The notes beneath the pieces were generated by a model that saw only the letters and a list, made by a program, of their open reading frames with translations, made no database searches and was not told the origin of the DNA. From Candidatus Woesearchaeota archaeon (GTDB taxonomy: Archaea; Nanobdellota; Nanobdellia; Woesearchaeales; DSVV01): a stretch of DNA of 11,259 nt. The position numbers were made by a program, and so were the translations under genes. Location: NCBI GenBank assembly GCA_016215305.1, contig JACRKI010000115.1:1-11259 (forward strand). Direction: 5' to 3'. This document shows, one piece after another, positions 1 to 9,300 of the stretch (the first letter of the stretch is position 1; every line of letters begins with the position of its first letter).

Positions 1-1
1 A

Positions 2-1918
2 GAGAAAATAACCCTGCCATACAAACTAGCCATAAAGCGGACAATCGAATTGTTGGGTATCCAGCATACAAGTGTGAACAACGAATTTATTTTATTGGAA
101 AAAGATTATGCAATGGCATTCCTGTATACCCTAAACATTGTACAATATGAAGATGCCCAAGTACTGGAACAAAAATATAATAAAGATAAAACAATATTGG
201 AAAACATAAATTCATGGTGCCAGATCCAGATACGAAATAAAGCCGGAATTACTATTGGATCAAGAATGGGCAGACCGGAAAAAGCAAAAATACGCGAGTT
301 AACAGGATCTCCGCATATCCTTTTTCCGATTGGAAATGAAGGCGGCCGCTTGCGGAGCTTTCAAGCGGCAATAGAAGCAAAGAAAGTAACAGCTGATTTT
401 CCATTATATTCTTGCGAAATCTGTAACAGAGAAACAGTGTTCAGTGTCTGTCAAAAATGCAGAAGTCCGGGAAAACAAATTTTCTTCTGCGTGGTGTGTG
501 GAAAAATGCCCGCGAAAGAATGTCCGCATCATGGAGCAGGGAGGTCATATAAAAAACAGGAAATTCCTATACACACGGATTTTGCAGAGTGTCTAAAATA
601 TGTGGGTATTCCCAATCCTCCGAGTTTAATTAAGGGAATTAAAGGAACAAGCAATGAAGATCACATTATAGAATATTTGGGAAAGGGGATTCTCAGGGCA
701 AAGCATAGCATTTACGTCAATAAGGATGGAACAATTAGGTACGATATGAGTGAATTGCCACTAACACACTTTAAACCCATAGAAATAGGAACCTCTGTAG
801 AAAAATTAAAGATACTTGGGTATGAAACAGATGTCTATGGTGAGCCTCTTCAGAGTGCAGAACAAGTGTGTGAGCTCTTTCCGCAGGATATTATTTTGCC
901 TGCAGCAACAGATGCATTGGATGAACCATGTGATGCTATCTTGTATAGAACTACAGGGTTTATTGATGAGTTATTGGAGCGAGTCTACAAACTTCCTGCA
1001 TTTTACAACTTGAAAGCAAAACAGGATATTGTTGGGCATTTGACTATTTGTCTTGCCCCCCACATTTCTGCAGGAATGGTGGGAAGAATTATTGGGTTTT
1101 CAAAAACACAGGGTTTTTTTGCCCATCCGTTGTTTCATGCAGCACTGAGAAGAGACTGCGATGGGGATGAAGCAAGCGTGAGTTTATTATTAGATGGTCT
1201 CCTGAACTTCTCACGAAGGTATCTTCCTGCAAGAATTGGTGCGCGAACAATGGATGCGCCGCTTGTTTTAACTTCAAAATTAATTCCGACAGAAGTAGAT
1301 GACCAAGCACTCGGTTTGGATGTTGTTTCAGAGTATCCTCTTGAATTATATGAGGCGGCAGAAGAATATAAACCAACAAAAGAAGTAAAAATACAGCAAA
1401 TTAGGCATAGAATAAATACACCTGCACAATATGAAGGGATGGGGTTTACGCATGATACATCAAACATTAATTTAGGGGTGAGTTGTTCTGCATACAAAGA
1501 GCTTCCGTCTATGGAAGAAAAACTCAATGGGCAGATGGCGCTTGCAGTAAAGATACGTGCAGTGAATGAGAGTGAGGTTGCGCGATTTGTCATTGAAAAA
1601 CATTTTTTAAAAGATACAAAAGGAAATTTGAGGAAATTTTCGCAGCAGAAGTTCCGCTGTGTCAAGTGTAATGAATCCTATCGTCGTCCGCCTCTTCTCG
1701 GGAAGTGTTTGAAGTGCGGTGGCAGAATTATTTTCACGATTTCAGAAGGATCTGTGATAAAATATTTGCAGTTAAGTCTTGATCTTGCGGAAAAATATAA
1801 TATTTCTCCATACTTAAAACAAACATTGGATCTTCTGCAAAGAAGAATAGATTGTGAGTTTGGCGTTGAAAAAGAAAAACAAGAAGGGTTGGGGAAATGG
1901 TTTGAGGAGAAGAAGTGA
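2..1918 (+). CDS. polC: DNA polymerase D (PolD) large subunit DP2, C-terminal part (5' end outside window)
   Basis: This is the catalytic large subunit of the archaeal family D replicative polymerase, which works with the DP1 exonuclease subunit and PCNA at the fork. The frame is open from base 2 without a start, and bases 2-49 read EKITLPYKLAIKRTIE into the body of the protein. The TTG at 50 is therefore internal and the gene is truncated by the window edge. In numbering from that TTG, the DP2 signature SRMGRPEKAK lies at 71-80. A cysteine-rich zinc-binding region lies at 122-161. The catalytic loop DCDGDE is at 369-374, where D371 and D373 correspond to the metal-binding aspartates, followed by LLNFSRRYLP and MDAPLVL. 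A second zinc finger (CVKC...CLKC) is at 537-556. The usual residue before CDGDE in DP2 is Asn; here it is Asp. The catalytic loop, a known intein site in other archaea, is uninterrupted. A PIP box ends the protein. The family identity is certain. Confidence 0.97.
   Translation, partial: EKITLPYKLAIKRTIELLGIQHTSVNNEFILLEKDYAMAFLYTLNIVQYEDAQVLEQKYNKDKTILENINSWCQIQIRNKAGITIGSRMGRPEKAKIRELTGSPHILFPIGNEGGRLRSFQAAIEAKKVTADFPLYSCEICNRETVFSVCQKCRSPGKQIFFCVVCGKMPAKECPHHGAGRSYKKQEIPIHTDFAECLKYVGIPNPPSLIKGIKGTSNEDHIIEYLGKGILRAKHSIYVNKDGTIRYDMSELPLTHFKPIEIGTSVEKLKILGYETDVYGEPLQSAEQVCELFPQDIILPAATDALDEPCDAILYRTTGFIDELLERVYKLPAFYNLKAKQDIVGHLTICLAPHISAGMVGRIIGFSKTQGFFAHPLFHAALRRDCDGDEASVSLLLDGLLNFSRRYLPARIGARTMDAPLVLTSKLIPTEVDDQALGLDVVSEYPLELYEAAEEYKPTKEVKIQQIRHRINTPAQYEGMGFTHDTSNINLGVSCSAYKELPSMEEKLNGQMALAVKIRAVNESEVARFVIEKHFLKDTKGNLRKFSQQKFRCVKCNESYRRPPLLGKCLKCGGRIIFTISEGSVIKYLQLSLDLAEKYNISPYLKQTLDLLQRRIDCEFGVEKEKQEGLGKWFEEKK
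1880..1903 (+). other. C-terminal PIP box (PCNA-binding motif) of DP2
   Basis: The residues QEGLGKWF, four residues before the C-terminus, match the PCNA-interacting consensus Q-x-x-h-x-x-a-a: Q, then Leu at position 4 and the aromatic pair Trp-Phe at 7-8. A PIP box at the extreme C-terminus of DP2 is expected for tethering PolD to the sliding clamp. The motif match is seen directly; binding is inferred. Confidence 0.8.
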
Positions 1919-1922
1919 ATTA

Positions 1923-1939
1923 CAAAAGCATTGCTTTTG
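1923..1939. terminator. Perfect short hairpin just after the DP2 stop codon
   Basis: CAAAAGC and GCTTTTG form a perfect 7-bp stem around a 3-base ATT loop, starting 4 bases after the DP2 stop. It lies in the gap between convergent genes, where transcripts from both sides should end. No strong U-run follows on the plus strand, so a role in termination or 3'-end protection is inferred only from position. Confidence 0.4.
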
Positions 1940-1940
1940 A

Positions 1941-2039
1941 AATAAGCTTGGGTAGAACTCGCTGCTTAAGGTATTTCTAATGCAAAGCATTAGTAATCCT
2001 TTGAGCAGAACCCAAAGTATCTTCATACAATTACTTATT
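1941..2039. repeat. Nested imperfect inverted repeat (possible structured RNA or bidirectional 3'-end element)
   Basis: The arms nest. AATAAG (1941-1946) pairs with CTTATT (2034-2039). TTGGGT (1948-1953) pairs with ACCCAA (2010-2015). CTGCTTAAGG (1962-1971) pairs with 1998-2008, with one bulge and one G-T pair. CTAATGC (1977-1983) pairs perfectly with GCATTAG (1987-1993) around an AAA loop. A small side hairpin GTAT-CTTC-ATAC sits at 2017-2028. There is no coding potential. The rest of the gap up to 2141 is AT-rich, with only a 12-base palindrome (TTCAAATTTGAA, 2064-2075). It could be a small RNA, a transcription-end structure shared by both strands, or a MITE-like repeat; I do not recognise a family. 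Confidence 0.45.
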
Positions 2040-2141
2040 GTAAGAATTATATTCTAAAAAATATTCAAATTTGAAATCGAAAACATAACTAATAATTACT
2101 TGCCTCGCCAAAACTTTTTCTGGTTCGTGTATTTTATTCTA

Positions 2142-2696
2142 TCAAAGAAATGGCTTTAATTTCTCAAGCAGAAGTTCAAATGTATCATAACCAGCTTTTG
2201 CATTAAAATGTCCTGCATCGTGAAGCTGTACAAGATCAATCTGAAGTTCTTTTGCAATTAGTTGTCCATTCGCAAGACAGATGAACGGATCATCTTCTGA
2301 GTGAAAAACAAGAAAGTGAGAAGCGCTTTGTCTAATTTTATTCCACTCAAATGGTTTTTCAACAAAAGGACGATCAATGTCATAGTATTTTATTGGTTTG
2401 ACTCCTGCAGATGCTGCAACAAAAACAGCTGCTTTTATTTTCTTGTGTATTTTTTCTAAAACACGAAGAAGAAATGCGCCACCGCAGCTATGCCCAATAA
2501 GGATAGTATTTTTGTTGAGATATTTTTCATATTGTTTGAGAACAAGAAACCAATGTTAGGGTGTTTGATTTTGTGGTGTTGGAAACTGAGGAACAAATAC
2601 TTCATATCCGTACAGTTTTAATTTTTCTTTTAACCACGGAAACCAGTTCTCTTGAGGATGTCCATCTGTTCCATGAACAATAATTGCGTATTTCAT
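2142..2696 (-). pseudogene. RBBP9/YdeN-type serine hydrolase (alpha/beta fold), interrupted by an in-frame TAA
   Basis: Read from the ATG at 2696-2694, the frame encodes 184 codons ending in TGA at 2144-2142, the usual length for the RBBP9/YdeN family of small alpha/beta hydrolases. The frame is unbroken except for a TAA at codon 47 (2558-2556), after PTPQNQTP. The N-terminal motif IIVHGTDGHPQENW is present at residues 5-18. The catalytic triad lies after the stop: nucleophile Ser70 in GHSCGG, Asp136 in SEDDP and His163 in AGHFN. No ATG, GTG or TTG lies in frame between the stop and the nucleophile, so the second part cannot be restarted normally. It is the last gene of the mcm operon, starting 3 bases after the RPA gene, with GGAG overlapping that stop region. 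One substitution (for example from GAA, CAA or AAA) explains the break. Either it is a recent pseudogene or a sequencing or assembly error. The physiological substrate is unknown. Confidence 0.85.
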
Positions 2697-2699
2697 AAT

Positions 2700-3380
2700 T
2701 CACTCCAACAGCTTAACTCTTCCTGGTCGTATTTCAAAAACCTCTCCCAGTTCAAGAAGATGCTGCAATAATTTCTCACTCTCAGAACCTTCTTGTTGGA
2801 GAATCTCCTCAATAGCTGCGCCATCCCCAGTATCCAATTTCTTAATCAATGCAACAAGTTTGTCAAATGGAGAAGCAGGGACAGTGTCATCCGCGTCAAC
2901 AGCAATATCTTCGACAACTTCCTGCGCAACAACATCAGTTCCTACTTCTTCAGGATTCGAATCTCCTATTCCTTCTCCATTGCATTTCTCCAGAAGCAAT
3001 TTATGGAGGGTGATAAATTTCTTGTCAGTTATTTTTTTCATAATTTCCGGAATAAGATAGACTTGTTCATTAAAAGAACGAACCTTTCCGATAATGCGCA
3101 ATATATCTCCCAATTGAACACCGTGAAAAAACTGTGTATTCTCAAAACTTCGCGCGAGTATTTTGCCGCTTCCATCATCAACAGTGACTTCACTGTTTCC
3201 TAGGTCAGAAAGCGCAACAACAACGCCAATCAAATGAACGCGACTGACATGTTTTCCTGATTTTGTTTTGACGTAACTTGGCTGCATTTGTGCTTCAGGT
3301 TTGATAAAACTTCCAGAAGTAAGTGCTGCAATAGAAGTAATGTATGCAGTTTGTCGTTCAATGCTTGTGGTCGTTAGCAT
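2700..3380 (-). CDS. RPA-family OB-fold single-stranded-DNA-binding protein (226 aa)
   Basis: It probably binds single-stranded DNA as a replication protein A subunit or RPA-associated protein, like the archaeal RPA-family proteins of COG3390. Residues 45-115 form an OB fold, beginning with VSRVHLIGVVVAL, then VTVDDGSGKILARSFE and LGDILRIIGKVR, and ending with VYLIPEIMKKI. Residues 136-167 are an acidic, probably disordered linker. Residues 171-226 look like a winged helix ending in GEVFEIRPGRVKLLE. No zinc finger or second OB fold is present. The start is the ATG at 3380, preceded by GGGAG. The gene begins 9 bases after the mcm stop and ends 3 bases before the hydrolase start, so it is co-transcribed with the helicase; the pairing of helicase and strand-binding protein supports a replication role. 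The OB-fold/RPA call is firm; the exact subunit type is inferred. Confidence 0.85.
   Translation of the reverse strand: MLTTTSIERQTAYITSIAALTSGSFIKPEAQMQPSYVKTKSGKHVSRVHLIGVVVALSDLGNSEVTVDDGSGKILARSFENTQFFHGVQLGDILRIIGKVRSFNEQVYLIPEIMKKITDKKFITLHKLLLEKCNGEGIGDSNPEEVGTDVVAQEVVEDIAVDADDTVPASPFDKLVALIKKLDTGDGAAIEEILQQEGSESEKLLQHLLELGEVFEIRPGRVKLLE
2703..2706 (-). promoter_or_regulatory. Shine-Dalgarno of the hydrolase gene, inside the end of the RPA gene
   Basis: GGAG, reading GGAGTGA into the RPA-gene stop codon, lies 6 bases before the hydrolase ATG. This fits translational coupling to the gene upstream and fixes the ATG at 2696 as the start. Confidence 0.6.
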
Positions 3381-3384
3381 ATTT

Positions 3385-3389
3385 CTCCC
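3385..3389 (-). promoter_or_regulatory. Shine-Dalgarno of the RPA-family gene, abutting the mcm stop
   Basis: GGGAG directly follows the mcm TAA stop (3392-3390) and lies 4 bases before the RPA-family ATG. This supports an operon with coupled translation. Confidence 0.65.
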
Positions 3390-6300
3390 TTAAATTCTGG
3401 AAATGTGTCCTTTTCGCGGTTCAAAAATATCGCCGCTTCGTTTGAGTTTCTCAATGGATTCTAAAACTTTTTCTTCTGTCAACCCTTTTTCAAGTGCTAT
3501 TTTAATAACTTCTTCTGTGGGAATCATTTTATTGCCTAATTTTTGTTCAAGTTCATGGATTATTTCTCGCACGCCGACAATCTTTGCCCGTTCAGAGGTA
3601 GTAATACCTGTACTGATTCTATCAATATCGATTTTTCCTGTTTCTGGATCCAACCCAATTTGCTCTAAACAATAATGAAGAAGATTAATTGCATTGCGGG
3701 CGTCTTTTCTTGTAATCTTCTCTGCGAGCCGCACCTTTGCGCAGGCTTCTGAAAGCCGCACAAGTGCTTCAAGTTGTCGAGGAGAAATAGGAATGGATTG
3801 CATTCCTTTTTCTTCTGAATTTCCAGAAGAGCGCATCTTAACATAATATTCTTTCAGTTCTTCCAGTGCTTCATCGCTGAGTCGTGGCATAATTTTTTGT
3901 CGTGCATAAATAAGATATTTTCTAAGCATGTCTGTTCCAATCTCTACTTCCTCTGTGACATGTTTTTTATGAAGGCTGAGGATAAAATGCGCAAGTTTCT
4001 CATCTTTTTCTTTGTCAGGCAAATCTTTGATGCTGAAAATAAGGTCAAATCTGTTAATAAGTGCTGGGGGCATATCAATCTGTTTTGCAATGGGTTCATA
4101 CGGATCAAAACGACCTAATTTTGGGTTTGCTGCAGCGAGAACAGTGGTTTCGCAGCGGAGTGTTGCCTGGATGTTTGCTTTGGAAATAGAAACTGTATTA
4201 TGAAGAATCATATTTTGTGAGATAAAAGTATGAATTGGTTCTATAGTAATATCATATGTCCACTGTTGATTTTTATTTTCTATTCTTCCTATTTTGCGTA
4301 CTCGTTCAAATCCAATGTCTCCAAAAGCAAGCGAATGTAAATTTTGAATTACATCTTTGACAGTTCTTGGGATATATTCTTTTTCTAAATATTGTTTGAC
4401 AACTGCCTTTTTTCTCTCACTGACAAAATTAATTGAATAAGAAAAGCGAAGAATGTTTTCATAGCCGGTAATGGATACTTTGTAGGAATCTTTGTGTTCA
4501 GTGAGGTTGCTTCTAATCCCGAAGCGCAGCAGAAGATCCTGCACCTGCTCACACATTCTTTTGCTGTTTGAGGCATATCCTACTCGAATTGTTCTTGTTT
4601 TTTTGGAAACATGTCCATCACCTTCAAACATACAGGAGAGCATTGCTGCAATATTTTCTTTCGTTCCTTTCATGCAAAGTTGAGGAATTTCTTTTTTTGC
4701 AGCAGGTTGAAGTATTTCAGGCACTGTTTGGTCTAAAAATTTTGTAAGCTCTGTGGAAACATATCGTGCCATCCACCAATTTTCTCCGGTTTTTTTTGTT
4801 TTTTGAAGGTATGGTTCGAGATTGAAAAATAATACCATGGCTGTTTTGAAGTCAGCAATGAGTTTTTCATCATTATTTGTAAAATTAATCCCAATCATTT
4901 TTCCTCTATTTATTTCTTTTGAGCCTTCCGAAAGCATATATCCAATAATCTTAAAGAAATTTTTATCATTATGCGTAGGTACTGCAATATGTTGAGAAGC
5001 TCGTTCGTTGTAGATTTCAGTAGGACTAACCGCTAATTGTTGTTCCTCTCCTCCAATTGGAGACAAAAGAGGGACAGGTATCCAATCCTTCTCTGTGAGT
5101 TGGTCTGCTCGCTTTGTCAAAATTTTTGCATTTTCTATGCAATACACAGGATGTTCAGGAGTCACCACAATACTTCTTCCGTTTCCAGAAGTAATTTCAA
5201 TAAAATAAGAAGGAGCAATATGTTTGCTTATTCTATCAATTTTTCCTTCTTTTATATTTGTCCAATCAGTAGTGAGAATATTTTTTTCAAAGCAATCTAA
5301 TTGTAGGATCATGCAATCTTTTCCGTTGATAATTTTTTCAGGGTGTTTCTTGAAAGTATCCTCAACAAAATCCCCTATTTTCATTTCACTGCCATCTGCG
5401 AATTGAAAAAGAGTATCATGATGAAAACTTTGCTGTTCAAGTCCTTCGTGCATAGCTGATCGATCATCATCAGTCATTTTATCCATTTCATCAATCATGA
5501 GAATACCTTTGTTGGCAAGCACCATTGCTCCAGCTTCTAAACTCCAGCCAGATAAAAATTCATCTTTTACGACTGCTGCGGTGTTATGGACCAACACCCC
5601 ATCAACCACAAAATTATGTGCATCTTGGACAGTAAGATCATAAACATATTTATAGAGGGGTTTCTTTCTTTGTATCTCTTTTATTCTTTCCCAGAATATG
5701 TCTGCTTTCGCTATTTTCTTGACTTCTTTTTCTTCTTCTGTTGTTATTTTCATTTTATTAAGTATTTCTTGTATTGCAAATCTTGAGAGATTCTTTCTCC
5801 ACTTATATCTTTTGAGAGAGAGATTTTTCTTAAGGAATATTTGTTTAAGTCTCTGAGGAAGAGTAGGTATGATATCCAAATTTGTATTCTTTTTGATTTG
5901 TTTTTTATGAAGCACAGAAAGTTTTTTCTTTTTTTCTGGATGTCGTAAAGGAATTTGTTCTGCAAACTTTTTTATTTCCTCAATTCCTCTAATCTCTAAA
6001 ATCCACTTGTCATATTTCCCTTTAATCTTTCCAGTGCTTGGTTTTCTTTTTCTAATCTGCGCGCGGATATGAAATCGAAGTAATACTAGTTGAAGTTGCC
6101 TTGCTAATGTTTCTGAACAAGTAGTAAGATCAATGACATCTGAACCTTTTGTTTTTCGTATGACAACAGAACCATCAGTATCGTAAAGCCCTGCAATGTA
6201 GTGAGCAAGAAGACTGTTTGAAAAATGGAGAAGGGTCTCTGAAACATAAATTTTATGTGATTTTGGAGATTCTGGAATTCCTAAGGAAAACAAAATCTGC

Positions 6301-9300
6301 GCGAGTATTTTAGAATGTGTTCTTGTTGCAGTTGGTCGTTTGGAATTTCCTTTTCGCACATCAAAATGAAGAGCAAACTGTTTCTCTAGTACTTGTTTGA
6401 AATAAGCATGAAGCATAGGATTATTATTGGAGAGTCTAATGCTATACGTTTTACCGGATTTTCGAATATCTCCGTCTCCTGCGATGAGTGCTGCTGCATA
6501 GAGGAAATCCCCATCAAGGACATGTGGAATTTTGTGTTTCTTGCCATTGTAAAGACTTACTGTCTTTGCTTCATGTTTCCAGGGGATGTTCAGATCTTCC
6601 GCGAGTTTTTTGAGACTCAGAAGTTTTATGTTTCCTCTTGCTTTTTTATTTACCCAATGAAAGTAAAGATTGTTTTCAGGAACCTGAAGTTTTTTTGCAG
6701 CAATACGAAGATTTCCATACTTCTCTTTTAATTTTTTTGTCAGCAGAGAAACAAATTCTTTCACATCATGGATAACAGGGTTTGCAGATATTAAATCAAT
6801 TGTTTCTTGTCTGGTTATGTTTCCTCCTAACAATATCCGGGGGGTTGCAATATAATCAGCTTCTTGGATATCCATGCTTTTCTTCCAAAGAGGAGCGCCG
6901 TTTTTTATGGTAAGAAGTTGCGTGTTTCCTGTAACCTCAATTTTTTTTCCGCTGGAAAGGGTTATTTCATAAACGATTTCTGGCGCTTTTAATTTCCAAA
7001 GTGCTTCAGGAGCAAGCGATCTAATTTTAAGATTCTGAGTAAGGCTTTGGATTTTAATGTCTCTTATATCTCCCTGTTTCCAAACATCTTCCTGTATTTC
7101 CTGTGGATTTTTTAGTCTTGGCTCAATGATCCTTTCTATTGTTTCTATCCCGCCTGGATTTGTCATAAGCAAACTATGTGGAGAAACACAAAGGCCGGCC
7201 CCAGAAACTCCTTTTCCGGAAACAAATCGCGCTTTCGGTGCAACAACTGCTGCGCGTTTCAGAAGCTGGGAATTATGAATAAAAATTCCATTTCCAATAA
7301 AATTATGTATTCCTTCTACCTCAATATCATAAATAAAATCAGTCTTCTGATCGTATTTTTCTATGGAAACAATTTCATCCCAGTAAATGTCTGCTTCTGC
7401 AAGTAATGCAAGATTGTTGAGAGTTCGTAATAACTTTTCATCGTCTAGAATATTGTAAACTTTTTGTTTGAAAATAGTATAATCAAAATTCTCTTGTTTT
7501 TTTATCTTATTCATTTCATATTGAGAAACAAGCCCTTGCGAACAGTTGACAAACTCGCCGAATTCTTCTTGGCTTGCATGAAACGTTGCTCTATTGTGAA
7601 GGACACTATTCTTTTCAGGATTTTGCATGAGTAAAAGCAGGGCAGCAACTCTTTTTTTGAGAGCCGCTACTATAAAATTGAGCGTTTCTCGAGATGGATT
7701 CCTATCGCCGCGTTCAAGATGTTGGTATGTTGTTCTCGGAATTCCCATCTGAAATTGAGTAAGTTGAAGTTTTTCTCTTACTTCTTGAAGAATAAAAGAG
7801 AGGTGCGGAACAATATCGACATTTGTGTTTTCATCTCTTCTTATCGTCTGTTCAAGAGATGTTTTTTTCCGCTGGGTCATAAACCCAATTTCTTCATTGA
7901 AAATTCGTGCATTCTTCCCATAACAAATAAGCTTCCAATAGGTTCTTTTGGTCTTCTTAATGGTATTTGCTGCATATTTTTCTACTGACTTTATTCTACT
8001 GACTATTCCAAAACGTAAGAGTAAGATGTCAAGCTGTTCGATCATCTCTTTACTCGCCAAGGTAATTCCGATGCCATGATTTTTTTCAACATACCCATCA
8101 CACTCGAAAAATGCAGAGAGAAATGAAGAAACAACATAATCAGGAGATTTCATAATAAAATCAGGAATTTGTTTTGTAAATGAATTTCCAAAGATGGATG
8201 GACTCTCCTTGTACAATTGTTCCATTATTTCTTTTCCTTGAAGAACAAGTTTTTTCGCTTCAGAATATTTTTTTGAATAGAAATGCGGTTTCTTCCCAAA
8301 ATAAGTATAAGCAAGGAACGCAAAATCATCAAGAAGTTTTTTTTCTGTGTTGACAAATTCAATACAATATCTTTTTTTCTCAGGGGAATAAATGCAATAA
8401 CTTTCAGAAAGAGCATATGCAAAAAATCGTGCAATTTCAGCATTTATCTTTTGTTGTCTTCCGGAAATTTTAATTTTTTGCTCTGTTGTTATGGGATTTA
8501 CTGTCCTTGGGAATGCCAGATAATCTCCTGCCTTAATCTCCTTTGTTTTCTTTACTTGTATGGCTCCCGGGACACAAATAAACAAGGGATTTGTAGCTGT
8601 CCCTATTATTTCCTTTCCTGTTCTTGTTTTTATTTTATAGAGCTGTTCAGGTTTTCGCTTCCAGAGACGAACAATTGGCATTTTTCTCTGCTTTCCAATC
8701 TCATCAATACCAATAGAAGATTGTCCAATATATTGGCACTCTTCTTTGTTTCCGACAAAATTTTTATCAATAAACTCTCCTATTTTTTTATATGATCCAT
8801 CTGCAAAAAGAATTTTTGTGTCGCGGTGAACTGTTTTTCCCGCGCCCGGATCACCTATTAATAAAATGTGAATGTCTCCTCTGCTCATGACTCCGTCATC
8901 GCGGAGTTTTTTCACGCCACCAACAAACTGAAGAATCAATGCTTCTTTGATTCTGTTATGACCATAAATTCCTGGAGCGAGTGCAGCCGCAAGTTTTTGT
9001 GAAATTTTTGGATCTGCCGCAAGTTTTTTTATTTCTTCTTCTTCTTCTGGGGAAACCTGAATAAGAGAATAATCATCTTCAAGAGGAATGATATTATTTG
9101 CTTCCAAAAGCAGGTCATATTTTATGGATTGGCCGCCGCTGCGCAAAATAATGGGAATCTCCTTCAGAATGCCGACAATCTGAATAGAAGTGCCGGGATT
9201 TGTTCTTTTGTCAGACATCGGGCTGACAAGATCTTGCTTGAGAAGCACGTTGATGCGCTTTGGTTGCGCGCCTCCTTCAAGGTCTTTCGTTGCTTCTTCA

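Noticed and set aside
1135..1665. Long open frame (176 codons) on the minus strand within the DP2 gene
   Set aside because: It has no recognisable domain, and the plus frame there holds the DP2 catalytic loop and conserved motifs.
1923..2039. CRISPR array, tRNA or C/D box RNA in the convergent gap
   Set aside because: There are no spaced direct repeats, no cloverleaf and no C or D boxes. Only inverted repeats are present.
2556..2558. Recoding or programmed readthrough of the TAA in the hydrolase gene
   Set aside because: TAA is the normal stop of mcm in this window and no recoding element is visible. A mutation or sequence error is simpler.
8283..8795. Long plus-strand open frame inside intein 1
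   Set aside because: Its Phe/Cys/Ser-rich content is what the reverse complement of an AT-rich gene gives. The minus frame is a well-supported intein.
8829..8834. Placing the intein 1 start at Val2, with Thr kept in the extein
   Set aside because: The spliced product would read GKTSQLL, with an extra residue in the P-loop, and Val cannot be the nucleophile.
7272..8834. Intein 1 as a class 3 intein, because of its odd first residue
   Set aside because: Block F carries Asp503 rather than the Cys that defines class 3, and Thr can in principle carry out the acyl shift.
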